Notes: generated by a model from the sequence alone, not told the origin. Shown: positions 7,064 to 15,508, counted from the first letter of the stretch. The stretch is 20,093 nt of DNA from Bacillota bacterium (GCA_021810725.1 JAJZIE010000014.1:1-20093), one strand, 5' to 3'. Numbers and translations: made by a program.

Positions 7064-7162
7064 CCGTAGTCCGGACGGCGGTGGACCTTGACCTGGGTGG
7101 GGGCCAGCAAATTTCGTGCCGCCGCCGGCGGGCGCGGCACTGACAAGAAAAGAGGGGCCAGC

Positions 7163-7762
7163 ATGTATGCCCATGCCAACTTCCGGGCCCGGCGCCACAT
7201 GGTGTTCGTCACGTCGCAGGAGCTTCAGGCACTTCGCACCACACGCGACGACTTGAGGTCCCTGACCTCGGCGCGCCAGGAGCTTATCGACTTAGGCCGC
7301 AGGCACCTGAGCACGATGTACGGCTGCGTCGAGGATCTCCTGACACTGCACGGAGCCCCGATCGTTTTGGCGAACGGGGAAATCCAGCTGACCTACCGCG
7401 ACGCGACGCCGCCGGAGAAGTGGCGCTTCCACCTCTTCCGCTTCCCGACGGCGGAGGCGCTCGCCGGTGCTCTCGACAAGCTGTACCGCCGCCACCTGCG
7501 GCTCTTCGAGGGCATCACGGCGTTCCACTTCCTCGATGTGGACAGCTGGTGCCTCAGCATCTTCCTGCGCCGAGACGTGCCGTCCGGCACGGCGGACGTG
7601 GTCGTCGCGGTTCTGCGCGAGTTCGAGGGCGAAATCTTCGCGACCAACATGGAAGAGCTGCGCAGACTGCGACTCGAGGCGTTCCCCGCCCGCAAGCTGC
7701 GTCGCTTCATCGCCGATCACAATCGGGCTCTGCCCTCCGACCGGCTGTCGTCCCTTTGGTAG
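7163..7762 (+). CDS. Hypothetical protein, 199 residues
   Basis: I do not recognise this family. The ATG at 7163 has GAGGGG 7 bases upstream and is preferred over an in-frame ATG at 7088, which lacks a ribosome site and adds 25 low-complexity residues. The product is soluble-looking and mixed alpha/beta: an N-terminal helix (about 16-45), a strand-rich centre (IVLANGEIQLTYRD, WRFHLFRFP), a helix (AEALAGALDKLYRRHLRLFEG), paired strands (ITAFHFLDVDSWCLSIFLRRD), and a basic C-terminal helix (ARKLRRFIADHNRAL). No signal peptide or membrane segment is seen. The pattern of a strand pair around a helix resembles a small sensor or ferredoxin-like fold, but that is only an impression. Transcribed alone. 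Confidence 0.75.
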   Translation: MYAHANFRARRHMVFVTSQELQALRTTRDDLRSLTSARQELIDLGRRHLSTMYGCVEDLLTLHGAPIVLANGEIQLTYRDATPPEKWRFHLFRFPTAEALAGALDKLYRRHLRLFEGITAFHFLDVDSWCLSIFLRRDVPSGTADVVVAVLREFEGEIFATNMEELRRLRLEAFPARKLRRFIADHNRALPSDRLSSLW

Positions 7763-8106
7763 GCGGGCCGCCAAACTGGTCTACCACGCCGTGAGGTTTG
7801 CGGTGTCTGCCTGTGCGGTGAGGGCTCTGGCAACGGCCATCTGGGCGCTGCGAAACCAGCCCCGCCGAAGCGGGAAGTCTACGCCAAGGCTACGTTCGGG
7901 CCGGCTGTGGCAGGTATGACGGAACGGCGGGGCACCCCCCGCGCTGCGTGAGCCGGAGTGAAAAGGCCGGAATGCCCTGGCGGACCTCCCGGCGCTGCCG
8001 GTGAGCGCTCGACCATGCGCTTGCACCCTCCTCACCGGCGGGGGCGCAGGTGCGGCACGGCGCCGGAGCGAACGTGCCTTCTCATCGATCTCCGGGAGGC
8101 GTTCTC
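7763..8106 (+). other. 344-base leader without a gene, upstream of the decarboxylase
   Basis: No reading frame here looks coding and no known riboswitch or T-box signature was found. It contains two compact hairpins: CCCGC-CGAA-GCGGG at 7861-7874 (on the minus strand the loop is the stable TTCG), and GCGGGG-CACC-CCCCGC at 7927-7942. Neither has a T-run. They may mark the end of the upstream transcript or structure in a long 5' leader. Confidence 0.4.
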
Positions 8107-9522
8107 TTGCGTTACCCGCTGGAGCCGGACCACGAAGACATGCAGCGTCTCGCCCAAGTTGTCGTCGACCGCGCCGTCGCGTTTGTGGCCAGCCTCGCCG
8201 ATCACCCCGCAAGCCTGGCTGGCGTCTCCGAAGAGGCGGTGCTGAACCTCCAGCGCCGGCTGCTCCAGCCGCCACCCGAACAGCCGGAGGATCTCGGCGG
8301 CATCCTGGACCGCGTCGAGGAGGCCAGTCAGGCCGCGGTGGAGACGGCGGGCCCGAGCTACCTCGCGTACATTCCGGGAGGCGGACTCTTTGCCGGGGCT
8401 CTCGCCGACTTCTACGCACGCGCCACGAACCGCTACGTCGGCATGGCCGCCACCGCGCCCGGACTGGTGGCGCTCGAGTGGAGCGTCGTTCGCTGGCTCG
8501 CGGACATCGTCGGCATGCCGGCCCAAGGTGGCGGCGTCCTCTTCTCCGGAGGGTCCATCGCCAATTTCGCGGCGGTCGTCGCGGCGCGCGAGCGCCTGGG
8601 CGAAACCTTCGCGGACGGCACCGTCTACCTGACCGAGGAGGCACACCAGTCGGTAGGCAAAGCCGTACACCTGGCCGGCCTCCCGATGGAGGCTCTGCGC
8701 GTCGTCCCTTGCGGGCGGGACCTGCGCATGGACCCCGACGCGCTGGCGGAGATGGTGGCGAGGGACCGAAGGGCGGGACGCCGACCCTTCCTGGTCGTCG
8801 CGGCGGCGGGTACCACCAACACCGGTGTCGTCGATCCTCTCCCGGCCGTCGCGGACGTGGCCGCGCGGGAGGGGCTCTGGTTCCACGTCGACGCGGCCTA
8901 CGGCGGCTTCTTCATGCTGACGGAGCGCGGCCGCGCGGCACTGCAGGGCATCGAACGGGCCGACTCGGTCACGCTCGATCCGCACAAGTCCCTGTTCGCT
9001 CCGTACGGAACTGGGGCTCTCGTGGTGCGCGATCTTGGGGCGCTGCGGGCGGCGCACGCCGTCTCGGGCCACTACCTGCAGGACCTCGGCGAGCAGGAGG
9101 TCCCGGACTTCGCCGATCTCGGCCCCGAACTGACGCGTGAGCTGCGCGGCCTGCGCGTCTGGCTGCCGCTGCACCTCTATGGTGTCGCCGCTTTCCGCGA
9201 CGCGCTGAACGAGAAACTCGACCTCGCTCGGCACGCCTACGAGCGACTGCTCGCAGAGCCCTCTCTCGACCTGCCGTGGGCTCCCTCGCTCAGCATCGTC
9301 GCCCTGCGCGTGCGGGCCAACGACCAGGACACAGCCGATGCCCTGACCCGCGACGTCCTGGAGCGGGTCAATGCCGGCAGGCGGGTCTTCCTTTCAAGCA
9401 CCGTCGTCGAGGGCCGCTTCACGCTGCGGCTCGCCATCCTGGCGCATCGCAGCCACCAGGACCGGGTGGATGAGGCGGTCGACGCCATCATCGCGGCCGC
9501 GCGCGCCGTCACGGCCGTCTGA
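8107..9522 (+). CDS. PLP-dependent group II amino acid decarboxylase
   Basis: Cytosolic enzyme of the aromatic amino acid/glutamate/histidine decarboxylase superfamily, removing CO2 from an amino acid to give an amine. The start is TTG at 8107, with GGGAGG 7 bases upstream; an in-frame ATG at 8050 lacks a ribosome site. The 471 residues are the usual length. Visible: the PLP phosphate-binding SGGSIANFAAV (about 147-157), H180 which stacks on the ring, AAAGTTNTGVVDPL (232-245), HVDAAYGG (260-267, D262 contacts the PLP nitrogen), and DPHKSLFAPYG with Schiff-base K294. The substrate cannot be assigned; aspartate, tyrosine/DOPA, tryptophan and glutamate enzymes all share these motifs. It ends before a strong hairpin at 9583. 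Confidence 0.93.
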   Translation: MRYPLEPDHEDMQRLAQVVVDRAVAFVASLADHPASLAGVSEEAVLNLQRRLLQPPPEQPEDLGGILDRVEEASQAAVETAGPSYLAYIPGGGLFAGALADFYARATNRYVGMAATAPGLVALEWSVVRWLADIVGMPAQGGGVLFSGGSIANFAAVVAARERLGETFADGTVYLTEEAHQSVGKAVHLAGLPMEALRVVPCGRDLRMDPDALAEMVARDRRAGRRPFLVVAAAGTTNTGVVDPLPAVADVAAREGLWFHVDAAYGGFFMLTERGRAALQGIERADSVTLDPHKSLFAPYGTGALVVRDLGALRAAHAVSGHYLQDLGEQEVPDFADLGPELTRELRGLRVWLPLHLYGVAAFRDALNEKLDLARHAYERLLAEPSLDLPWAPSLSIVALRVRANDQDTADALTRDVLERVNAGRRVFLSSTVVEGRFTLRLAILAHRSHQDRVDEAVDAIIAAARAVTAV

Positions 9523-9582
9523 AGGCGACCACCCGGAACGATCACCGCGCCTACTGCAGGCGCAGCCGGCTTGCACATTGAA

Positions 9583-9607
9583 GGCGGGCGGCCCTGCGCC
9601 GCCCGCC
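9583..9607. terminator. Hairpin between convergent genes
   Basis: GGCGGGCGGC-CCTGC-GCCGCCCGCC, a perfect 10-bp stem with a 5-base loop, lies between the decarboxylase (+) and the small gene at 9631-9873 (-). The following bases are pyrimidine-rich on the plus strand (TCTGCTCCCCTT) but not a true T-run. It probably serves as a bidirectional terminator. Confidence 0.55.
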
Positions 9608-9630
9608 TCTGCTCCCCTTGGTGCACACCT

Positions 9631-9873
9631 TCAGCGCGACATGTCCTCGACGATCCGGTTCACGATCATCGCGTCACCGGGTTCGGGCTGGCGCCTCAGC
9701 TGGAAGCGCACTTCGCTGTCGATCCTGCGCTCGAGGCTGCTCGGGCTGCTCCACGCCCGGGACCAGCCCTGAGACAGCCGCTGCCAGTACTCCCCGAAGC
9801 GCAGCGTCCCTCTGTCGTGCCTGGTCGTGGTGCGCGGAATGTTGCGAAGGGTCACCGTCTGCCTCTGGATCAT
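9631..9873 (-). CDS. Small basic protein, unknown function
   Basis: An 80-residue product of no family I recognise. The ATG at 9873 is preceded by GGGAGGA at 7 bases, a strong ribosome site; a longer frame from 9930 would include this site and is rejected. The protein is rich in arginine and serine (SQGWSRAWSSPSSLERRID) with a C-terminal MIVNRIVEDMSR. No membrane segment or cysteine is present. It is transcribed divergently from the LysR gene across 166 bases, the classical layout for a LysR target, so it could be regulated by it. Confidence 0.65.
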   Translation of the reverse strand: MIQRQTVTLRNIPRTTTRHDRGTLRFGEYWQRLSQGWSRAWSSPSSLERRIDSEVRFQLRRQPEPGDAMIVNRIVEDMSR

Positions 9874-10039
9874 TTCGGATTCCTCCCTGCCGCCCGGCAA
9901 GGTCTTCTTGTGTAACCGCCTTGGGCTCAATTCCAGGGTAGGATTCGGCCTGGCATATGTCTAATATCTGCTAGCATTACGAGCCATCGGCCTGGCCTAT
10001 GGTTTCTCCCCTGGCTGAGCCGGGTACGGAGGCATCTTC

Positions 10040-10945
10040 ATGGAACTGCGACAGCTGGAGATGTTCCTCGAGACGGCGGATCGGCGCAGCATCACAGGGG
10101 CCGCCCAGGCCCTGTACGTCGCGCAGCCGTCCGTCAGCGCGCAGATCGCGGCCCTCGAGCGGGAACTCGGCTATCCCCTCTTCGACCGCCTGCCGCGGGG
10201 CGTGCGGCTGACCGAGGTCGGGCGGGCGGTGCTGCCGCACGCACGGCAGATCATGCGGCAGGTCGCGGAGATGCGCGACTCCATCGACGCCCTCGAAGGC
10301 CTGCAGCGCGGCCGCCTGGTGCTTGGCACCATGCCCACCGTCACCGCGCACCTGATCCCCACGGTGATCAAGACGTTCCGCGACGAGTTCCCCCAGATCG
10401 ACCTCCGCGTCGTCGAGGCCAGCGCCAGCGCCGTGCTCGAGGAGCTCGGCGCCCACCGCCTGGACCTCGCGGTCGTCACGAACGCGCAGCCAAATCCCCA
10501 GATCGACGTCCAGCCCCTGATGACCGAGGAGCTCTACGCCATCGTGCCCGTGAACGATCCGCTCGCAGAACGCGAGGAGATCGACCTGCGTGACCTGAGA
10601 GACCGCCCGTTCATTGTCCTGGAAGCGGGCTTCAGCCTGCGCTCCGTGCTCTGGGAAGTCTGCAACGGCGCCGGATTCTCCCCCCGCATCGCGCAGGAGA
10701 TGTCGAGCATTCAGGGCATCAAGGGACTGGTCGAGATCGGCATGGGCGTCAGCCTCGCGCCGCGCATGTCGGTGGAACAGGAGGAGCGCCTCGGCCTCCT
10801 CCGGGCGCTCCGCCTGTCCCAACGCCCCAACCGCGAACTGCAGATCGTCACGAGCCGTGGCGCCTACCTCTCGCGCTCGGCTGGCGAATTCATCGCCATC
10901 TGCCGCCGCGTCGCCGCGGCCGCGGGCCAGGATCCCATCGTCTGA
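10040..10945 (+). CDS. LysR family transcriptional regulator
   Basis: DNA-binding regulator of 301 residues, normal for the family. The N-terminal winged helix-turn-helix is plain (MELRQLEMFLETADRRSITG, then AAQALYVAQPSVSAQIAALE and LGYPLFDR, residues 1-50), followed by the linker helix and a periplasmic-binding-protein-like effector domain from about 91 (RGRLVLGTMPTV) to 295. GGAGG lies 8 bases before the ATG. The effector is unknown. Candidate targets are the divergent gene at 9631-9873 and its own gene. The exporter gene downstream is 94 bases away and has its own promoter. Confidence 0.95.
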   Translation: MELRQLEMFLETADRRSITGAAQALYVAQPSVSAQIAALERELGYPLFDRLPRGVRLTEVGRAVLPHARQIMRQVAEMRDSIDALEGLQRGRLVLGTMPTVTAHLIPTVIKTFRDEFPQIDLRVVEASASAVLEELGAHRLDLAVVTNAQPNPQIDVQPLMTEELYAIVPVNDPLAEREEIDLRDLRDRPFIVLEAGFSLRSVLWEVCNGAGFSPRIAQEMSSIQGIKGLVEIGMGVSLAPRMSVEQEERLGLLRALRLSQRPNRELQIVTSRGAYLSRSAGEFIAICRRVAAAAGQDPIV

Positions 10946-10966
10946 ATCCGACTGCGCGGGACTGGC

Positions 10967-10996
10967 TTGCGGTCGGCTCGTCCATGTTATTATACT
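10967..10996 (+). promoter_or_regulatory. Promoter of the MMPL exporter gene
   Basis: TTGCGG at 10967-10972, an 18-base spacer and TATACT at 10991-10996. The -10 box is a strong match in an unusually AT-rich island of this GC-rich window, 44 bases before the ATG. Confidence 0.6.
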
Positions 10997-11012
10997 CTCT
11001 AGTAGAGTTATA
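10991..11012. promoter_or_regulatory. Inverted repeat overlapping the exporter -10 box (putative operator)
   Basis: TATACTCT-ctagt-AGAGTTATA: perfect 5-bp arms ACTCT/AGAGT with a 5-base centre, extended by TAT/ATA with a one-base offset. It covers the -10 box and start site, where a repressor would block transcription. The form is of the TetR/MarR operator kind; no such regulator is encoded in this window, and the LysR protein next door would be expected to use a different site. Confidence 0.5.
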
Positions 11013-11039
11013 TCTTGTCCGAAGGGCGGGTTTCCCCTG

Positions 11040-13223
11040 ATGGAGTCCCAGACGCGGCCGCAAGGACGGACGCATCGCTGGTTCGGGTGGGTGGCGGGGC
11101 GGCGGGCGCGCTACGTCTCGCTGCTGGTCTGGGTGGTGCTCGCCGCGGCGCTCTCGCTGGCGCTGCCTTCCGCGACAGGGCAGGAAGCGCAGAGCCCGCA
11201 GGACCTGGCGTCCACGGCGCAGTCCGTCGTGGCCGCCAAGCTGCAGACCCAGGCGTTCGGCCTGAAGAACGAGACACCCGGCGTCCTGGTCTTCTACCGC
11301 AAGGGCGGCCTGACGGCCCAAAACCTTCGAAGCATCTCAGGCTACCTCACCCGACTCGCAGGGCACCCGGTCCAGGGAGAGATCGGCAAGCCCCCGCTCG
11401 CCGGGCTTGGGGCCGCCGCGCTCAAGGGTGCGGTGGCGCACGGGAGCACGCTCGCAGTCCCGCTCTTCTTCCGCAGCACGGGCGACGCAACGAAGCTCGC
11501 CCAGCGCGGCGCCTCCCTCGAACGGAGCCTGCGGCAGGGCTTCGCCGCCGATCTCCTGACGCGACCGGCCTCCAGCGGCCGACTGGTGGCCCGCCTGACC
11601 GGCGCCGAGGGCATCGCCGGCGACGCGGCGGGCCTCTTCAAGAACGCCGACGTGACGCTGCTCGCGGCCACCACCGTCTTGATCCTGGTCCTGCTGGTGC
11701 TGATCTACCGGTCGCCAATCCTGCCGTTCATCCCCCTCGTCGGTGTCGGCTTCGCCTACATGGTCACCCAGGCGGTGCTCGGTGCCCTCGCGAAGGCGCA
11801 TTGGATCGTGATCGACGCCGAGACCGTCTCGATCATGACGGTGCTGATGTTCGGCGCCGGCACCGATTACGCGCTTCTCGTCGTCGCCCGCTATCGCGAG
11901 CGGCTCGCAGAGGAGCAGGACCACCTGCGGGCCCTGCGCGAGGCGATGGGCGGCGCGGCGGGAGCGGTGGCGATGAGCGCCGGCACCGTCATGGCCGCCC
12001 TCCTCGTGCTGCTTCTGAGCCGCTACGGCCCCGAGCACCGTTTCGCCATCCCGTTCGCCCTGGGCGTGGGCCTGACGGCCGTCGCGTCGCTCACGCTCGT
12101 GCCGGCGCTCCTCGCCGTACTCGGCAGGACAGCCTTCTATCCCTTCGTGCCGCGGCCGGGCAAGTCCGCCGCCCGGCGGGAGGGTGCCGTAGCCGGGGCT
12201 GTCGCAAGGCGGCCATGGCTCGTCGCGAGCCTCGCGACGCTGCTGCTCCTTGGCCTCGCGGCCTTCTCACCCGGCGTGCGCACCTCCTACGATCTCCTCT
12301 CGGCCCTGCCGGCGACCTCGCAGGCCCGCCAGGGCGCCGGCCTGCTCGGATCGGCCTACGGCTCCGGCTCCCTCAGCCCCGTCACGCTGCTCGTCGCAGG
12401 CCCTGGTGCAAACCAAAGCCTCGACGCGGCGCTCGCCCAAACCCCGGGCGTCCGCTCCGTCGCTCCCCCGACCTATGGCAGGGCCCAGGGTAGGCGGGTC
12501 GCCGCCTACCAGGTGACGCTCAGGGCGAATCCCTTCTCGAACGCGGCGATGGCGGTACTGCCCAGGCTCGAGGCGAGCGCCAGGTCCGCGCTCGGCAACT
12601 CGCCCGGGAGCCGCGTCTACGTGAGCGGCCCGACCGCGCAGAACCGCGACGCGGCAGCGGCCGTCGCCAGGGACACATGGGTCGTGATCCCGATCGTGCT
12701 CGCCCTGATCGCCCTGCTGCTGCTCGCCTATCTGCGCTCGGTCGTCGCCGCGCTCTACCTGATCGCCACCGTCCTGCTGTCGTTCTTCGCGGCGGTGGGG
12801 CTCGGCTGGATCGTCCTGCACGACGTTCTCGGCATCCAGGGTCTCGCCGGCGGCGTCGTGCTCTACGCCTTCGTGTTCCTCGTGGCGCTCGGGGAGGATT
12901 ACAACATCTTCATGGTCTCCCGCATCTGGCAGGAGCGGCGCCTGACCGCCATGCCACAGGCGGTGCGCCGGGGCATGACGGCCACCGGCGGCGTCATCAC
13001 GGCGGCCGGCCTGATCCTGGCCGGCACCTTCCTCGTCCTGACCGCCCTGCCGCTCCAGATCCTGCTCGAGTTCGGCGTGATGGCGGCGCTGGGGGTCCTG
13101 CTCGACACGTTCATCGTGCGTTCGGCGCTCGTGCCAGCGCTCACGGCCATCCTGGGAGACCGGGCCTTCTGGCCGTCGCGCCCGTTCCGACCGTCGGGCG
13201 GCTCAGGCGGCACGGCGGTCTGA
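11040..13223 (+). CDS. MMPL/RND family membrane transporter
   Basis: Exporter of 727 residues in the MMPL branch (similar to Bacillus YdgH/YdfJ or actinobacterial MmpL), using proton flow to move lipids, drugs or other hydrophobic compounds. The architecture is the typical duplicated one: TM1 at about 24-43, an extracytoplasmic domain at about 50-205, a helix bundle from 206 to 365, TM7 near 393-410, a second outer domain at about 415-545, and a final bundle from 546 to 705. The proton-relay motifs are in place in both halves: GTDYALLVVARYRE at 274-287 and GEDYNIFMVSRI at 618-629. The ATG at 11040 lies 9 bases after GGGCGGG. A longer open frame back to 10614 runs inside the LysR gene and is not used. 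Substrate unknown. Confidence 0.93.
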   Translation: MESQTRPQGRTHRWFGWVAGRRARYVSLLVWVVLAAALSLALPSATGQEAQSPQDLASTAQSVVAAKLQTQAFGLKNETPGVLVFYRKGGLTAQNLRSISGYLTRLAGHPVQGEIGKPPLAGLGAAALKGAVAHGSTLAVPLFFRSTGDATKLAQRGASLERSLRQGFAADLLTRPASSGRLVARLTGAEGIAGDAAGLFKNADVTLLAATTVLILVLLVLIYRSPILPFIPLVGVGFAYMVTQAVLGALAKAHWIVIDAETVSIMTVLMFGAGTDYALLVVARYRERLAEEQDHLRALREAMGGAAGAVAMSAGTVMAALLVLLLSRYGPEHRFAIPFALGVGLTAVASLTLVPALLAVLGRTAFYPFVPRPGKSAARREGAVAGAVARRPWLVASLATLLLLGLAAFSPGVRTSYDLLSALPATSQARQGAGLLGSAYGSGSLSPVTLLVAGPGANQSLDAALAQTPGVRSVAPPTYGRAQGRRVAAYQVTLRANPFSNAAMAVLPRLEASARSALGNSPGSRVYVSGPTAQNRDAAAAVARDTWVVIPIVLALIALLLLAYLRSVVAALYLIATVLLSFFAAVGLGWIVLHDVLGIQGLAGGVVLYAFVFLVALGEDYNIFMVSRIWQERRLTAMPQAVRRGMTATGGVITAAGLILAGTFLVLTALPLQILLEFGVMAALGVLLDTFIVRSALVPALTAILGDRAFWPSRPFRPSGGSGGTAV

Positions 13224-13228
13224 GGCCG

Positions 13229-13465
13229 CTACTTCTTCTCGTCGTCGAGCCCGACCTTCGCCGCCGCGCGGGCAAGCGTCATGCCAACGAAGACCGCGAG
13301 CGCCGTCACCACGAGAGCGTAGAGAAAAAGCATCGCGAGTCCGGATCCCGTCGGCAGATACGTGTGCACGAGCGTTGTGATCGCGGTGTTCCAGGCGAGG
13401 GCCGCGATGAGTCCGAACGCCGTCGTCACCAGGGTCTGCGTCTGCTTGAGAAACGCCCGATGCAT
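13229..13465 (-). CDS. DUF5654-type small membrane protein
   Basis: A 78-residue protein with two transmembrane helices (about 13-30 and 42-64) and a charged C-terminus ending DDEKK. The segment TLVTTAFGLIAALAWNTAI matches my memory of the DUF5654 family (LVTxAFGLVAALAWN), whose function is unknown. The ribosome site AGGAGGTG, 6 bases before the ATG, is one of the strongest in the window, suggesting high translation. It converges with the exporter gene, their ends 5 bases apart, and is separated from the EAL gene by that gene's terminator, so it must have its own promoter in 13466-13573. Confidence 0.8.
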   Translation of the reverse strand: MHRAFLKQTQTLVTTAFGLIAALAWNTAITTLVHTYLPTGSGLAMLFLYALVVTALAVFVGMTLARAAAKVGLDDEKK

Positions 13466-13573
13466 GGCGCCACCTCCTCTGTTCCCGGCCGCCGCGGGCC
13501 CGACCCGGGCCGCGGCGGATCCCGCCGATGACGGTTCTCCCGCCCGTTCCCGAGACCCTGCCGCGCGCAGACA

Positions 13574-13602
13574 GCAAAACCGGCCAGCCCATGCGGCTGG
13601 CC
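13574..13602 (-). terminator. Intrinsic terminator of the EAL-GAF gene
   Basis: Minus strand: CCGGCCAGCC-GCATG-GGCTGGCCGG, a perfect 10-bp stem, followed at once by TTTTGCTG. It lies 20 bases after the stop of the EAL gene. Confidence 0.85.
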
Positions 13603-13622
13603 GGCGTGGTCCGTTCCATGCG

Positions 13623-15404
13623 CTATCCTCCGGTCACCTGGGACCGCCCGATGTACACGCCCAGGAGCCTCGCGACCTCCTCGAGAAACCGCAGCTGCTC
13701 CTCCGTGAAGGCCGCCACCGTGCTGTGGTAGGCCTTGAGGATGCCAACCACCCGCCCCTCGTACATCATCGGGATCGCGGCCGCCGAGATGATCGCCATC
13801 TGCAGGAGCCCCTCGAGTTGCGGCCGCAAAGACTCGTCGAGCCGGATGTCGTCGACCACGACGCGGCGCGCCTCGCGCAGCGACACCCCTGGGGGCATCC
13901 TGCCCATCTCGCTCTCGGGATCCAGCCACTCCTGGAGGCTCGTCTCCTGCACGTCGCCGCCATCGCTCAGGATGTCGAAGCTGTCGCCGCGAACGATGCC
14001 GAGCCAGCAGTCGTGGGACCCGGTCGCGCGCTCCACGTCGCGGATGACGCGCGCGAGGAAGACCGAGGGGTCGCCGGGGTGCGTCACCGAGAAGCGCAGC
14101 AGGTCGATCGCCTCGCTGCGGCTGGGCAGGAGCCCGCCGCGGTTCGCGGCGAGGATGAGCCCCGCCTCGTCGGCAAGGCCCGTGACGAGGTCGGCGAGAT
14201 CGCCGCGGATGCGGTTCTCCTCGAGGAACTTGACCGTAAGGAAGCCCCAACCGACGCCGTCCACCACCACCGGCGCCCCGAAGACCGAGCCGTACGCCGC
14301 CGCGGGACCGTCGTCGACGCGCGTCTGGCGCACCATGGGGCGCTCGGCGTTGAACGCCTGCGCCATGGGATCGGCCGAGGAAAGCGGAATGGCGAGCGGG
14401 TCGTCGGGCACACCCGACATCGCCACGGGCACCAGGCTCTGGCTCTCGAGCCTGCGCAGCACCACGAGGTCCGCACCCGTCGCGTCCCGAGCGGCGTGGA
14501 CGACAGCCTCGAAGAGCCCGGGGGCGTCGCCAAGACCCCTCGCCGCCATGCGCACGAGGCGCATCGCCGCGCCCAGCGCCGCGCTGGGGTCGGCCGCGGG
14601 GGTCGCGCCGGACGGCGTCGGGAAGGCTTCCTTGGCAGCGAGAAAGCCGTGTGCGGGCTTCGCGAGCAGGAAGCCCTGCACGTAGCCCACACCGAGTTCG
14701 CCGACGGTATGCAGTTCCGCCGCCGTCTCCACGCCTTCCGCGATCACGGCGATGCCGGCGCGGCGCGCGAACGACACGAGGGCCTCCACCAGCTGGGCCT
14801 TGGCGCTGTCGCGGTCCACCCCGCGCACGAGCTCCATGTCCACCTTGGCGAAGTCCGGGCGGAGGGCGACGAGCCGGTTGAGGCCTGAGTAGCCCGCCCC
14901 ACAATCGTCCATCGCGACGAGCAGGCCGCGCCAGCGCAGGATGTCGAGCGAAAGGGTGAAGGCCTGCCAGCGCACGTCCGAGATGTTGGACCGCTCGGTC
15001 ACCTCAAGCACCACGGTGCAAGGGAGCTCCGCCAGCGGATAGAGCACCTCGGGGCGATCGAGCACGGTCGCCGGCGAAACGTTGACGAAGAGCATCACGC
15101 CCGACGGCAGGTCGGCGACGGTGGCCATGATCGTCGTGACAACCATCGCGTCCAGTTCCGCTTCGGCCCCGGGCCCCGCGGCGCGCGCGCAGTCGACGAG
15201 CTCGAGAATCGCCATTTCGTATCCGTCCGCGTAGCTGGGACGGCTGAGCGCCTCGTACGCCGCCACGCGGCCATGGACAAGCGAGACGATGGGCTGGAAC
15301 ACAGCCTTCAGCGTCAGCTTGTCCCGGACCTTCGGCCAGATGGGAGCATCCATTTGCGGGAGTACGGCCGTCGCCCCCGTTCGCGGACAGTCGGGCGCCT
15401 TCAT
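13623..15404 (-). CDS. EAL-GAF-GAF cyclic-di-GMP phosphodiesterase
   Basis: The EAL domain (about 28-260) hydrolyses cyclic di-GMP to pGpG. All key catalytic and metal-binding positions can be read: YEALSR (E51), FVNVSP (N108), LEVTE (E134), MDDCGAGYS (D166, D167), KVDME (K187), IAEGVET (E223) and GYVQGFLLAKP (Q243). So an active enzyme is expected; the usual DDFG reads DDCG here. Two C-terminal GAF domains follow (about 275-430 and 433-590), likely ligand- or redox-sensing. There is no GGDEF domain and no membrane segment, so it is a soluble 593-residue protein. EAL at the N-terminus with sensors behind it is the reverse of the common order. The ATG at 15404 has no clear ribosome site; M18 is an alternative. 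It lies 104 bases downstream of the membrane-protein operon on the same strand. Confidence 0.93.
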   Translation of the reverse strand: MKAPDCPRTGATAVLPQMDAPIWPKVRDKLTLKAVFQPIVSLVHGRVAAYEALSRPSYADGYEMAILELVDCARAAGPGAEAELDAMVVTTIMATVADLPSGVMLFVNVSPATVLDRPEVLYPLAELPCTVVLEVTERSNISDVRWQAFTLSLDILRWRGLLVAMDDCGAGYSGLNRLVALRPDFAKVDMELVRGVDRDSAKAQLVEALVSFARRAGIAVIAEGVETAAELHTVGELGVGYVQGFLLAKPAHGFLAAKEAFPTPSGATPAADPSAALGAAMRLVRMAARGLGDAPGLFEAVVHAARDATGADLVVLRRLESQSLVPVAMSGVPDDPLAIPLSSADPMAQAFNAERPMVRQTRVDDGPAAAYGSVFGAPVVVDGVGWGFLTVKFLEENRIRGDLADLVTGLADEAGLILAANRGGLLPSRSEAIDLLRFSVTHPGDPSVFLARVIRDVERATGSHDCWLGIVRGDSFDILSDGGDVQETSLQEWLDPESEMGRMPPGVSLREARRVVVDDIRLDESLRPQLEGLLQMAIISAAAIPMMYEGRVVGILKAYHSTVAAFTEEQLRFLEEVARLLGVYIGRSQVTGG

Positions 15405-15508
15405 GCGCGAAAGCAGTCGGGCTATGAAGATTCTCGTGCTTCATTCGACCAACTTGGCAAAGTACCTCTAAGCGTTCCAGCGCATAGCTGCGCATGGCGG
15501 ACTCTGCC

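Noticed and set aside
7763..8106. T-box, SAM, cobalamin or guanidine riboswitch upstream of the decarboxylase
   Set aside because: None of the conserved motifs of these elements were found.
10614..11039. 5' extension of the exporter frame by 142 codons
   Set aside because: It runs inside the LysR gene in another frame, has Arg/Ser-rich composition, and a promoter and ribosome site serve the ATG at 11040.
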